DNA from: Spirodela intermedia
Lineage: Eukaryota > Streptophyta > Magnoliopsida > Alismatales > Araceae
Assembly (NCBI GenBank): GCA_902729315.2
Contig: LR746279.1
Span: 2,260,501 to 2,324,500, forward strand
Direction of reading: 5' to 3'
DNA: 64,000 nucleotides
The notes beneath the pieces are model-generated. The model was not told where the DNA came from and made no database searches. It was given only the letters and a program-made list of their open reading frames with translations. Position 1 is the stretch's first letter. Each line of letters starts with the position of its first letter. The position numbers were made by a program, and so were the translations under genes. This document shows positions 21,942 to 32,423 of the stretch, one piece after another.

Positions 21942-22285
21942 GCCATCTCCGCCGTCGAGGACGACGAGGATACCTACGTTGGAGAGGAGGACGGGGACTA
22001 CGATGACCCGTACAACGTAGGGGAGAACTTCCTCCACAGGCTCTGAAGGGGTGAGGAAGCGGGTTTCCCTCGGGAGGCGGAGGTGGATAAGAAGCCAGAG
22101 ACATTGCAGCCACAGCCGGTGCCCCGTCATTGGCGTTGCCTCAGAGGCCTCCTTTCTCTGCCGGAGATGCAGCAGCCGCCTCCGCTCTTGCTTCCCCCTC
22201 CACCCCCCCCGGCTGCCCAAGCAGCCGCCTTGGGTTCTCCCAGAGCGGCCTTCGTTTGATCCCTGACATCGGTTGGGATCCGGTA
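21942..22285 (+). pseudogene. RRM-protein fragment R3, right part
   Basis: Continues R3 from the codons for AISAV, then DTYVGEEDGDYDD with YNVGENFL, an in-frame TGA near 22043, a KKPET-like segment and proline-rich text with frame changes (LPEMQQPPPLLLPPPP in one frame). Ends near the TGACATCGG site at 22264, matching PGIGGD. Confidence 0.6.
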
Positions 22286-22640
22286 CACACATGAGTATAT
22301 GTTTAGTAAGCTACATGAAAAGACAATTTATGTGATTGAACTGTATACAATTCACATTACATGTATCGTTTTCGCCATTAGAGAAATTAACTATGAACAC
22401 CTTGCATATTGGAAGCAGCTTCCTTGCACATTACTCTTATCTAGAACCCCATTGTGTTCTGTAGCTTTTCATGGTTAAAAATCTGTGAATACGAGACTGA
22501 CGCAGTGTGGATATCGTCAGTGACTTTTTCAAACTACTTTAGATCTGTCGAGAACAGAAAGCTATTATTATCTTTCAGAGCCTTGTGAGTCATCGAACAT
22601 TGATTGGTATGACAACAGGCACATTGGTAGCATCTCTCTG
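22286..22640. other. AT-rich spacer with repeat unit
   Basis: 22285-22360 matches the end of the ~350-bp units of 5941-7639 (AGTAAGCTACATGAAAAGAC, then AATTTATGTGATTG). No gene seen. Confidence 0.45.
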
Positions 22641-22940
22641 GTGGAGCCCGAGATTCGCCAAGGGGGACGACGCCGGCGAGGGCTTTGGGAGCGTGTCCGA
22701 CCAGTTTCACCGCAGCGAGGCATCTCCGCCGTCCAGGACGAGGACGCCTACCTTGGAGAGGAGGACGAGGACTACGATGACCTCTACAACGACCTGTACA
22801 ATGTAGAGGGCTTCCTCCAGACTCTCCGCAGGGGCGAGGACGCGGGTTTCCACCCCCGAGAGGCGGAGATCTGCAAGTATGCGAGGAGGGCCGGTGGAGT
22901 TAAAAAAGTCCAGTTCCTTGATGAGAGGGACCGGGTGAGT
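22641..22940 (+). pseudogene. RRM-protein 5' fragment R4
   Basis: Open for about 100 codons: EGFGSVSDQFHRSEAS-type text (frame change at about 22715), DEDAYLGEEDEDYDDLYND, NVEGFLQTLRRGEDAGF. It then jumps from the proline-rich N-terminus straight to a scrap of the RRM itself (KKVQFLDERDR at 22895-22930; KEFKFFDERAS in the fuller copy). An internal deletion thus joined exon pieces. It abuts the 3' end of NLR-C. Confidence 0.65.
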
Positions 22941-23065
22941 TCTTCGAGATTGAGCATATCATCATTATCTCCGTGTCGTGGCAGGTTGACTTCTCCACAC
23001 AGATAGCCAGAGCCCTGTTATTCAATGACGACATTCTTCAACTTCCCTTCACCACCATCGAATTA

Positions 23066-25912
23066 CTAACGTGGGAGAAAATAAGGGGTAAACTTGGATC
23101 GGACGTCTTCATGCTCCCACTGTAATCCATCCCACCATTCTTGTTCAGCATAGATTTCTTGGATATTCTTGGCACTAGAGAGCCCAAAGGGTAGCTTCTT
23201 CAGCTCTGGGCAGCCTGATACTGTGATTGTCACCAAGGAACGAAACAGCAACGGATGCCTACATATGCTCCTCAAATTCGGAAGATCATGCAACCAAATC
23301 CACTTTAATTTAGGGAAGAAGGAATCATTTTCATAATCCACGTTGTCCACCGTCACCTCTTCGACTACTATCACCTCTTCTATTTTCGAACATCCAGTTA
23401 GTTCTAAGGTCTCAATGCAGGGCAGTTGTCTGATCCACGTTATGTCCTCCAATGCTTCACATTTGCTAATCCACAATTTCCGAAGGTTTCTGAAGATGGC
23501 AGCTGTCGTGGGCCCCCTCGCAAACACGTTGCCATCTTTCCAAGAGATCGTTGCTCGGGGAAGTGTAGCCAATGTCAGTCCCTCCAGCTCCGAGAGCTGG
23601 TTCGTGTTGAAGACCAGCTCTTCCAAGTCGGTAGAATCCATAATCTCAAGCCTTCTCACGCCCTTCATAATCTCAAGAAAAGCAGACAAATCTATAGATC
23701 GGATTCCCACCTCTAGCACACATAGAAATCTGATCGACGCAGACAGTCTCTGAGAGTTCAGTACAGCCTGCATGTCTTCATGCGTCATCCATGTTATAGA
23801 AATACCGAGCTCCGTCAGGTTCCACATGCCGTCCTCCAAGTCTTTCAGACAGAGTTGTCTCCCCTCATGGTCAATCACACCATCGCTACCACCGCCCTCC
23901 CATCCTGCTCTAAAGTTACTCATAAAAATGTTCAACGACTGCAGCCTTTCAAGCGATGAGACCGCCTCGCGTGGGATACTCTTAAGAGTCCAGGTTCCCT
24001 CCAAACGCACATGTCTCAGCTTCGTCAAATTCCTGACCTCCATGGGTAATGATTCCAGGGGAGTCCATGATAGATTGAGATACCGCAGTTCTACCAGTGA
24101 CCCGATTTCCGGGGGGAGAACCCTTATTCCCGTCGCCGACAGATCTAAAACACGAAGGCTCGGCATGAACTGGAAAAACCCACCGGGGATTTCCTCCAGA
24201 TGATGCTCGTTGTTGTTCAGCAACAGCGTCTGCAGATTGGGGCAACGAGGCTCCTCAGGGAGCAGGCGTATCTCATTACGCATCAGAGATATCCTTCTCG
24301 CCTCCGTCCATCTTTCCGGCGTCGGCACGTGCCTCAACTGCTCCCCGGAGTTCACCAAGAAGACATTCCCTCTCTTGTCGCCTTCGCCGCTGGTTATCCA
24401 CAACGCCATCTCCCGGACCGTGTCATGGAGCTTCACCTGTCTTCCTTTGACCTCCCCGTCTTCTAGCAGACAAGCAGCCTTGAGATTCTTGATGGCCAGG
24501 TGGCCGCGGTACCGAGCTCTCTCAATGGGGTCGGGATGGCGTCCCGTATCTAAGAGCCCTTCACCCACCCAGCACTCAATGAGCCGAGGTATCTTGATGT
24601 TGTGATCCTCCGGGTAGAGGGCGCAGTAGAGAAGACACTCCCTGGCAGATGTATCTTTCAATCGGTCGAAACTGAACTTGAGAAGAATTAGAACCTCTTT
24701 CATGTCTCCGAGCTCTGCGGGTATGCTCTTCAGCGCCATGAGAGCCACTTGCCACTCGTCACGGGTCGTGACGCCTGCCATGGCCCGGCCTACGGTAATG
24801 AGGGTGATCGGAAGGCCTCCGCATTTTTGACAAACGGCTTCTGCGAGAGACCTTATAGAGAGATCATTCCACTGGTCTTCTCCTTTTCCCATCTTTTGGC
24901 AGAAGAGCGTCCAAGAGCTCTTTCGATTCAAGAGGGGCACCTTAACTTTCCTCTGAGCGTCCATATCGTTGCACACTTTCTCTGATCGTGTGGTGAAGAA
25001 TACCTTACTTCCGTTCCTGAAAGAGGAAGAGAAGGGGACTCCTACAGCTTCGAGATCTAGTTTCTCCCACAGGTCGTCAAGCAGCAGAAGGAACTTCGTC
25101 TGGGAGAGAGCCCTCAGCAGGGTATTGACCCTGTTGTATGGATGCTCTGGGAGGGTCGGGCCCTGGCCCTCGCCGGGGCGAGAGTAGCCTAACCGGACGG
25201 CGATGTCCTCTTGAACCTTCAGGATATCAAGTTCCTTGGAGACGGTTACCCAAATCACTAGATCGAATCGACTGGAGGGCTCGTTGTTGATCGCCTTCAA
25301 GAGGGTCGTCTTCCCTATTCCTCCCAAGCCGTAGATCCCGACGACTGGCGCTTCATTGTCTTCCAGGAGGCTGCGGATCTCCGACAACGTCTTCTCCGCG
25401 TCCACGATGGAGGCTGAAGAGATCGGCTGCGGAACCACCGCGAGCGGCGGCGCCGGGATGAGTAGGGGGAGGAGATTGTTCTTTTGGGTCTTCAGCCTCT
25501 GGACTTCTTTCAGGCACTCGGCAGCTTCACAACCGAGCTTATAGGAGGACCGCCAAGAAGAGCCCTCAGAGGAGGCCCCCCTCTGCTGGAAGGAAACCCG
25601 GAAAACGGCCGCCCTGGACTCGATCTCCTGCACCTTCCTGAGCCAAGCCTGGACCTGGCGGGTCGGCCCCATGTCCTCAAGCTCCCCTTGTTTGATCTCC
25701 TCTTGTAGATCTTCTCCTACAACCATTAGATCTGTCATCTCCCTGTCCAGCTCCTCCGCTCTGGAGTCCAGCAGAATGAGACTGACGATTCCACCGGCGG
25801 CCAGATTCCACACCCAGGAGACGGCTTTCCCCGTGCTGCTCTGCAGGAAATTTTGCATACCCTGCGATAACAGATCCCAGAAGAATCCCAGAAAAACAAG
25901 GAAGGGATTCAT
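23066..25912 (-). CDS. NLR-C: intact CC-NBS-LRR immune receptor
   Basis: 948 aa, no introns seen, on the minus strand. The start at ATG 25912 (MNPFLVFLGFFWDLLS) is chosen because this Met and its context are conserved in every sister; the frame runs 45 codons further upstream but that part varies like a leader. CC of the RPS2/RPS5 type with WLRKVQEIESR at about residues 90-100; linker to about 170; P-loop GLGGIGKTT 195-203; kinase-2 LLLLDDLW 275-282; RNBS-B GSKVFFTTRS 301-310; GLPL 366-369; RNBS-D CLLYCALYPED 426-436; MHD equivalent LHD 494-496; LRRs from about 530 to the end. All nucleotide-binding motifs are present, so it is probably functional. The expected role is an intracellular NLR sensing pathogen effectors. 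Convergent with RRM fragment R4. Confidence 0.93.
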   Translation of the reverse strand: MNPFLVFLGFFWDLLSQGMQNFLQSSTGKAVSWVWNLAAGGIVSLILLDSRAEELDREMTDLMVVGEDLQEEIKQGELEDMGPTRQVQAWLRKVQEIESRAAVFRVSFQQRGASSEGSSWRSSYKLGCEAAECLKEVQRLKTQKNNLLPLLIPAPPLAVVPQPISSASIVDAEKTLSEIRSLLEDNEAPVVGIYGLGGIGKTTLLKAINNEPSSRFDLVIWVTVSKELDILKVQEDIAVRLGYSRPGEGQGPTLPEHPYNRVNTLLRALSQTKFLLLLDDLWEKLDLEAVGVPFSSSFRNGSKVFFTTRSEKVCNDMDAQRKVKVPLLNRKSSWTLFCQKMGKGEDQWNDLSIRSLAEAVCQKCGGLPITLITVGRAMAGVTTRDEWQVALMALKSIPAELGDMKEVLILLKFSFDRLKDTSARECLLYCALYPEDHNIKIPRLIECWVGEGLLDTGRHPDPIERARYRGHLAIKNLKAACLLEDGEVKGRQVKLHDTVREMALWITSGEGDKRGNVFLVNSGEQLRHVPTPERWTEARRISLMRNEIRLLPEEPRCPNLQTLLLNNNEHHLEEIPGGFFQFMPSLRVLDLSATGIRVLPPEIGSLVELRYLNLSWTPLESLPMEVRNLTKLRHVRLEGTWTLKSIPREAVSSLERLQSLNIFMSNFRAGWEGGGSDGVIDHEGRQLCLKDLEDGMWNLTELGISITWMTHEDMQAVLNSQRLSASIRFLCVLEVGIRSIDLSAFLEIMKGVRRLEIMDSTDLEELVFNTNQLSELEGLTLATLPRATISWKDGNVFARGPTTAAIFRNLRKLWISKCEALEDITWIRQLPCIETLELTGCSKIEEVIVVEEVTVDNVDYENDSFFPKLKWIWLHDLPNLRSICRHPLLFRSLVTITVSGCPELKKLPFGLSSAKNIQEIYAEQEWWDGLQWEHEDVRSKFTPYFLPR
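25309..25330. promoter_or_regulatory. Possible miR482/2118 target in NLR-C P-loop
   Basis: The coding strand for GLGGIGK is close to the complement of the miR482/2118 superfamily, which targets exactly this P-loop stretch in many plant NLRs. The match is from memory of the family and was not scored. Equivalent sites lie in the other NB regions. Confidence 0.35.
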
Positions 25913-26769
25913 GCCGGCAATTCCTACCCAGTGAGGAAGGAAGGGCTCGCGTAGAGCCGCACTGCTCACCGAACAGCTGGAAAGATAAGATAAGATAGAT
26001 GAGGAGTCGTGGAGCTCAGAAGATGTAATTTTGTTTCTTGGGGTCAACGCGTAGGATCCTCATCTGAATATCTTCCACCGTCTTGTACCGTTTCTCCTTC
26101 ATTGACCTAACTGTTCATATCATGTGCGATCATTTTCTTCCGACTAGTCTGCAATATCTTCTGCTTCATCTTTCGGTCTGCTGGTCCCGTCTATCTGACG
26201 CGCCTCCAAGTTACCTGATTCCTTCTTCAATCTCAAAACTACTTAAACACAGAATCCTGCCCTTCATTCATTCTCACTCCCAAATTTTTTCAGTCTAGGG
26301 ACATCATATTTCATAATAAATAACTTACTCACTATTATAATACTACTTATTTAGGAGAAAATTTACCAAAATTCTATTGAAACAGTGAAAAATTGCTTCG
26401 TTTTTCTTCATTTAACTACAAAGTGAATGACCTCAGTCGAGGATCAGAAATATACTCAAGAATTTATATTCTTCTTCATAAATAAGCAGCATGAGCGAGA
26501 TAAAGAGGTTGCCGTCTCCTCTGGCAGAGAGGTGCTATAAAGCAAGCCAATACTAAATTTAGTAGTAAAAATTATTAAATTTAGTAGTAAGTAATATAAG
26601 GTACTCACTAGCTAAATTTCTTAAATTTCCCTTGCTAGGGAAGTGAGAAAATACTGAAATGATCAGGGAATAATGAACTCATCGAGGGTTTTTGCTAGAG
26701 ATCATCAAGTTTTTTTGAGGCCTCAACCATGTGATCTGAAGCTTTAGCTCTTGATTTTACAACCTATAC
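25913..26769. other. NLR-C upstream region and AT-rich spacer
   Basis: 25913-26170 is the conserved NLR leader and promoter. From about 26290 to 26769 the sequence is AT-rich with no recognisable gene. Confidence 0.5.
26102..26107. promoter_or_regulatory. W-box-like site upstream of NLR-C
   Basis: TTGACC 190 bp upstream of the NLR-C start, in the same conserved block as in NLR-B. Candidate WRKY site only. Confidence 0.35.
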
Positions 26770-26895
26770 ATTACTGTGGCCGCCTCCTGCCTTCACCGAT
26801 GACGCGTCCACTGCCACCGTTCACTCGCCGGCGCCCCGCCGCTGAAACGCCCGAATTAGGATTTCGGCAGCGACTCCCTTAAGGGGGACACTTAT

Positions 26896-26938
26896 TGGGC
26901 CTCACCCACCTTACCCGCCGGCCCAGCCATCAGGCCCA
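26896..26938. promoter_or_regulatory. Three TGGGCC/GGCCCA (site II-like) boxes
   Basis: TGGGCC at 26896-26901 and GGCCCA at 26920-26925 and 26933-26938, in a GC-rich stretch (26770-26960) after AT-rich spacer. Such clusters are typical of promoters of steadily expressed plant genes bound by TCP factors. Position fits a promoter for the plus-strand NLR leader/RRM fusion that follows. Confidence 0.4.
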
Positions 26939-27028
26939 CCAAGCTAATCCACCGCGTTGTCCCCCATCAATTAGTCTCGTGATTGAGGAAGATATACTCT
27001 TGAGGTAACTTTGGGGACAATCGAATAT

Positions 27029-27151
27029 TACATCTTTTGCGCAGTACGCCTCCTCATCTCCCTTCTGTTTCTCCACCGCCGTCTGATCTCATCAAGAGTG
27101 AGGTTTCCACCCGACAGACTTCAAGGTGCCAGCAAGAAAATGGTTGATATA
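27029..27151 (+). repeat. 123-bp direct repeat, left copy (NLR leader)
   Basis: Identical by eye to 32798-32920. It is an NLR 5' leader on the plus strand: ACCCGACAGACTTC near its end corresponds to the leader of NLR-H (reverse complement near 15910-15930). The left copy runs into RRM coding sequence, the right one into the normal NLR start. Confidence 0.9.
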
Positions 27152-28195
27152 CGACGTGGCGTGCCGGATCAGTTTCACCGCAGCGAGGCCATCTCCGCCG
27201 TCCAGGACGAGGACGCCTATCTTGGAGAGGACGAGGACTACGACGATCTCTACAACGACGTCAATGTGGGGGAGAACTTCCTCCAGACGCTCCGCAGGGG
27301 CGATGACGCGGATTTCCCCCGGGAGGCGGAGGTGGAGAAGAAGCCTGAGACATTGCTGCCACCGCCGCCGCCCCCACCGTTGCCGTTGCCTCAGAGGCCT
27401 CCTTCTCTGCCGGTGATGCAGCAGCCTCCGCTCTCCCCCGCTGCAGCACCAGCCGCCTTCGGTTTTCCCCGAGCGGCCGACGTTGATCCCTGGCATCGGC
27501 GGGGATCCTTCGGGTGAGAGAGGCATCGATGGATCGAGGGGGTTTCCTGAGGTAGGATTCCAAGGGCCCAACGAGCCGGCAGCGGTGAGGGCTCCGGCTT
27601 CCGGGTTTGTTGGTCCTCGTCCCGAGGTGGGCCAGCCTTCTGTACGCCCCCCTCCAGTGCCCGGGCAGTATGGGGTACCAAACTCTCCTGGTGATGGCTT
27701 TCAGAGGCAACAAGCTGCTGCAGCTGTTGGTATTGGTGCCAGTCCTGCTGGTGCCTTTTCTGGTGGTGGTGCTGGAGGAAATTATGGTGTCAATCTGAAT
27801 GGTGGAACCGGTGTAGTTGTCGCTGGCGGCGTTGGTGGGGCATCAGGTGGAACATCCTGTTCGTAGGGGATCTCCATTGGTGGACTACCGATGCTTATCT
27901 TGAATCGGAGCTCTGCAGGTATGGGCAGGTGAAGGAGTTCAAGTTCTTTGATGAGAGGGCAAGTGGTAAATCTAAGGGCTACGGTCAGGTTGAGTTCTTC
28001 GACCCAATGGCTGCAGCAGCTTGCAAGGAAGGGATGAATGGGCATATGTTTAATGGCAGGGCTTGTGTCGTGGCCTTTGCGTCACCAAACACTGTTCGTC
28101 GGATGGGAGAGGCGCAAGTGAGTAAGAGCCAGGCAATGACACAGGCACAGACACCTCCATCTCAGGGTAGGAGCAGAGGAGGCGGGGGAATCGTA
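27152..28195 (+). pseudogene. RRM-protein gene R5, fullest copy, truncated
   Basis: Fullest version of the RRM gene. An ATG inside the NLR leader (27140) gives MVDIRRG fused to DQFHRSEAISAVQDEDAY, then the acidic DLYNDVNVGENFLQTL, proline-rich PPPPPPPLPLPQRPP, an indel near 27440 (about 11 bases lost relative to 55925), PERPTLIPGIGGD near 27478, and a Gly-rich stretch to 27850. One base missing near 27853 shifts the frame into the RRM: RNP2 ILFVGD 27854-27871 and RNP1 KGYGQVEF 27974-27997, continuing to TVRRMGEAQ and a GRSRGGGG tail at about 28190, where it is cut off by a copia relic. The family is plant CPSF6-like nuclear RNA-binding proteins of about 600-700 aa; here about 350 codons remain with two frame breaks. 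Confidence 0.8.
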
Positions 28196-28990
28196 TTTAT
28201 AATACAACTACCTTATGTGGGCCAGCCACTAAGAGACAGAAAAATAAAGCCCACTAAAGACAGAAAATAAAGCCTACTAAATGACAAAAACTACTTAATA
28301 AGGACGAAATAATGTACTCTTTTTGTATTAGATACTAACACTCCCCCTTAATGCAAAAACGTCTCATAATAGACTCTCTAAGCTTGAAAAACTTTGAGTA
28401 CTCCACTATGCCTTCATAAAATCATCTGCCACTTGATCTATTGTTGAGTAAAATTTTATCTAATGTAATTTGAAGCAACTAAATCTTGGATAAAATGACG
28501 TCGTATTTCAATATGTTTTGTTCATCCATGAAATTTTGATTCTTTGTCATAGAGATAGTTGTCATGTTGTCACAATAAATTAAGTCTTGATTGTTAAGGA
28601 TTTACATCATGTAAGATTCTCCGCATCTATATTACTTACTATGTAGCTATTGAAGTAGTAATATATTCAACTATTGAAGGTGATAATAGAGTAGATTTTT
28701 ATTTTTTAGAAGCTCATGAGATTGCACTTGAACTAAATCTGCAAACAGAATCATTTGTACTTTTTTTGTCATCAACATGATCTGCCCAATCACTATCTAA
28801 ATCACCATGCAAATTAAATTAAGAAATATGTTGATATAAATTCTATAATTGATAGTCCTATGAATATATTGAAATATTCTCTTTGCTGCTCCAAGATGAT
28901 GAACTAATGGTGAATGCATAAATCTTGAAATCACAAAAACTGAAAATCTAGTCGAGTATTCATAGTTCTATCATTGCACCATATGTTCTG
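28196..28990 (-). mobile_element. copia relic 1: RNase H end, PPT and LTR piece
   Basis: Minus-strand remains of a Ty1-copia element. From 28800 down: DLDSDWADHVDDKKST, SSAIS, VEYITTSIAT, a YDKES-type segment, TKHIEIRRHFI, DLVAS; all with stops. These correspond to the end of RNase H. Next come ATTAAGGGGGAG (polypurine tract, 28339-28350) and the start of an LTR, TGTTAGTATC, running down to about 28196. Sister copies are at 37011-37800 and 57541-58330. It cuts off the RRM gene tail. Confidence 0.75.
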
Positions 28991-30462
28991 TATTCATGTT
29001 AGTGTTGAAAGAAAAGAAAAGAAAAATTATATGTTTGGTTTCCATGAAGATTAAGAATCTCTTTTGTTGTTAGATATTTGTTGTAATAACAATGCTTTGG
29101 TTATGCTAATGTTCTTCAACCATTAAACAACCTATCACGGAATGTGAGATACGTCGTGTAGAGTTGCTAGAGACACTTCTATGCATTGGTGTTGATCTGC
29201 AGCCTTATGGGTGGATTGCCATGGTGGAGTTGTCAATGCATTTACTAGTGTCACAGAGAGAGCTCACCTTGTCATATCTTCTCGAGTTTTCGTTGTCTCA
29301 TTATCTATAATCCTTACTCATATGGAGTTTGAACATGAGGAACTTACAATTCCAAAGTTGTTTATCAATGGGTAGGTGAAAGTTTCTTATCCTCATTTCT
29401 TGTGTAACCTTTACTGAAATATTTTTTTATACACTATAATATTTTAGTTTTATTAAAATGGGCGGAGAGGAGATTGTGGTAAGATACGTGGTCATTGGAA
29501 GGACAACTTTTTTCATGGAATGTGGCTGAAAGCAACAGCCCGCCAAAATTCTCTAAGACATGCCCCACTTTTATGCAACTTAACTTCGTCATGTCACAGT
29601 CGTTGGAGATACAAAAGTTATAATTTTTACAATATTGATGACAATTGTCGAAGATGATTCATTGACCCACTTCATTAATTTTTTAAACTTCACAAAAATA
29701 TCTAAATTAATTTTAGTGATCATTGTCATAAAGTTCAAACTCTATTATTTTTACTTTATACTTATTTTTTTATTTATTGAATAATAGTTTGTGTGATTTC
29801 AAGTCTTTCAAACCCTTTTCATTTAAATACAATTCCTTTGGTTTTTCTAAATTTTAATTTGATCAATTAAATCATATGTAATTACTTATGTAAGAATTAT
29901 TAGATGGAATTATGTTATGTCAAAATCACATTTATCAAGGTGCTGATGTCATCTCAACATCCACACTTAAAATTTTCTATTTTTATAAAATTGTAAATAT
30001 ATTTGTATTCATCATTTAGTCTATAAATCATCAAAAACAAGTATTTTTTGAAAAAAATTGAAGTACTATCAGATAGTATATTACATCTCTGTGATCAACT
30101 TAAAAAATTATCAATATTTAAAAACCCTTTTTATCTAATTATAATTTATTTATTTATTATAACATATTTTAAATTTTCAACTATTAATATTATAAATTTG
30201 AAAAATATCAAATTTATGCTATTTATTATACAATAATTAGGTCATATTAAAAATTATTCAAAAGTACAAACAATGGGATTCGATAATAGAAAAATTAATA
30301 AATCAATTATATGAGTCTTTGTAAAATATGTTTTAAGACAATATGGTACTCAATTGATCAAATTCTGACCAAATATTATACTTACAGAATAAATGGATGA
30401 AAATAAGGATGTGAAGTATAGACACCTCAAATGAATTGAGACATGCATTGGGCACTACGTAT
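28991..30462. repeat. AT-rich repeat linked to copia relic 1
   Basis: The same succession of sequence follows each of the three copia relics (here, 37800-39190 and 58330-59530). It ends at about 30462, where the next block is GIP1-like DNA; in the sister copies it runs on into an NLR 3' relic. No protein seen. Confidence 0.55.
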
Positions 30463-30893
30463 TCCGGAAGTTTTAAGCTTTGACAGTTTAAATGGACATT
30501 CTACTTGATTATGGGCTGTTTACAGAACCCCTCTCAGATAGATGGTTTTTAACATCAGTGACATTTGTTCTGGTCCACCTGCTTTCTCCTTTCTTTCACT
30601 TCGGGCAACTTCCTGCCTGTCTATCTAATTATCATTCCTTCATTATTTAATAATCCCATTTTCATTGCAAATGTACTTGGGTCTTTTTGTGCTAAGTGCA
30701 TCTTAGTGTATATTTTTGCCGTCGCCGCTAATCATGCAATGAGTAGTTTGTCATTTATAGTGCGTGATACTTAATTACAAGGATTTTTGGACATTTCTAC
30801 AATCATATTGTCTACTTCTATTATCGTCATAGATGAATTAATTGACTTACTGCCCTCGCCACTGATCCGATTGATGGATGTGCTCATTGCCAG
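30463..30893. other. Probable intron of GIP1-like fragment
   Basis: T-rich, unique in the window, ending in a good 3' splice site (GCTCATTGCCAG, 30882-30893). No coding signal. Probably the intron before the first captured exon. Confidence 0.5.
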
Positions 30894-31399
30894 CTCTTTG
30901 TTTGGATTCACCAACGGTTCAACAACATCTGCACTTGTTGATTCATCCCAGGAATTTGGATTCCAGATGTCTGAAGGTCATGGTCTTCATTTCAGTGATG
31001 AGAATTCGATTGGTAGAACTGTACCTGGTGGAACACATGCAGAATCTGTTCAAACTACCAATGGATTTCCATCATCCAGAACTCTCTCTGGAGTAGACGC
31101 CTCTGCCTCCGATCCGGTACTAGTGCATTCTATTGATCGACGTGTCTCTGGCATGGTGGGTGCTATCCAACACACAGTTGGTATCAACGTGGCCACATCA
31201 GATACATATGCTGGTAATGATATGCCGTCAAATGAGAGGGCAACAGAAAGAACCACCTTCGTTAGACAGGGGAACCTGCCAACTAATTCTCAGGTTCTTG
31301 ATGCACCTCAACCTTTATCAAATTCGCAGTTTGGCTCATCAAGTAGTTGGGCCTCTTCAAACTATGGCAGCAGGCCACAAGTCATTGCTCCTCAGAAAG
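30894..31399 (+). pseudogene. GIP1-like exon A (captured fragment)
   Basis: Open frame SLFGFTNGSTTSALVDSSQE...MSEGHGLHFSDEN...PGGTHAESVQTTNGF...SDPVLVHSIDRRVSGMVGAI...SNYGSRPQVIAPQK, ending at a donor (CAGAAAG/GTAAAG). This Ser/Thr-rich layout and the next exon identify GBF-interacting protein 1 (GIP1)-like proteins, DUF1296 family, which assist G-box bZIP factors in the nucleus. The N-terminal DUF1296 domain and C-terminal parts are absent, so only a middle piece was captured. The frame is intact and splice phases agree with exon B. Confidence 0.7.
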
Positions 31400-32423
31400 G
31401 TAAAGGAAGGATGAGGGCACTTCATTCTCTGTTCCTAGACCAGCATATGCATAATGACTTTTTCTGAGTATTTATAGCTTTTCCTCCACATGCACTTTCT
31501 TTTTCTCTATCATAGTTTCTTTGAGATTTTTTAGCTTGGGTCACAAATTATAGGGTGACTTGTGATGAATTTTTCTTCATTATCCACTTCACATTCATGT
31601 ATTTTCAGTAGATTCTTAAATTGCGAATAGCATTACGAATCTGGTTGCAGTTTCTTTTCAGTGAGATCTTGTGACAAGTTTCCAATACTTGACAAGGTCA
31701 TTATTGGAGTTACTATCATTACTTAACTTTGATATTTGTCTGGAAATTCTAACTGGCACGTCTTGAAAGAACTCTCACTCAGGAAATTTTTAACATTAAT
31801 ATATTTAGCGCTAGCGATCTGTCACTGCCCTACGGTTATTTTGCATCTCCTTTACTCATAGACTGGGGGAAATTGCATCTCATGACTTAACCAGGACTTA
31901 CGTATCATTTGAAGGCTCTCACAATCAGTTCCTTTTGTTGATAATGAGGGAAACAGCCATCAGTACTTAGTGCACGATTTTATTTGATGATATTTTTATT
32001 CTGACGTGTTTTTATGTTTCCAATTTTTGTAGTATCTGATGATGAATACATGCTGCATTGCAAACACATCTTTAATTGCCTTATTTTCAAGTATTGATTC
32101 GTTTTATTCTTGAATATTTACTTGGACTTGCTAAGGAGTTTATTTCTCTTTTCATGTTTTCGGTTCTCAATTTTAAATATTTAGTGTCAGGTTTAATCAG
32201 GCCTCTGGTCTGCTTGGGCATCCTGACTATCGTCTCTGGAATAAAAAATACAGTGTGTGCGTCTGGTGTTCTTTTCTGGTGATCTGTTCGAATTGCAACC
32301 TGGAATTTTTGCGACCATATCTAGGCTTGTTTTGCTTTGTTGTGATAATGGTTATTCTCATCGGTCTGGAAGTTCGCGTGATGATTATTTTTATTAATTG
32401 GGTATTGGGTTTTCTTTGGCCAG
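31400..32423 (+). other. Intron between GIP1-like exons
   Basis: GT at 31400 and CAG ending at 32423, T-rich, no coding signal. Joining the exons restores codon phase (K-A-A-P-S-K-E-W). Its presence shows that the fragment moved as genomic DNA and not through an mRNA. Confidence 0.7.

Noticed and set aside
24200-24605. Repeated plus-strand frame (RRYPSRLRPSFRRRHVPQLL type) opposite each NLR
   Set aside because: Recurs in every NLR copy only because the LRR coding strand is conserved; it is an antisense shadow with no independent signal.
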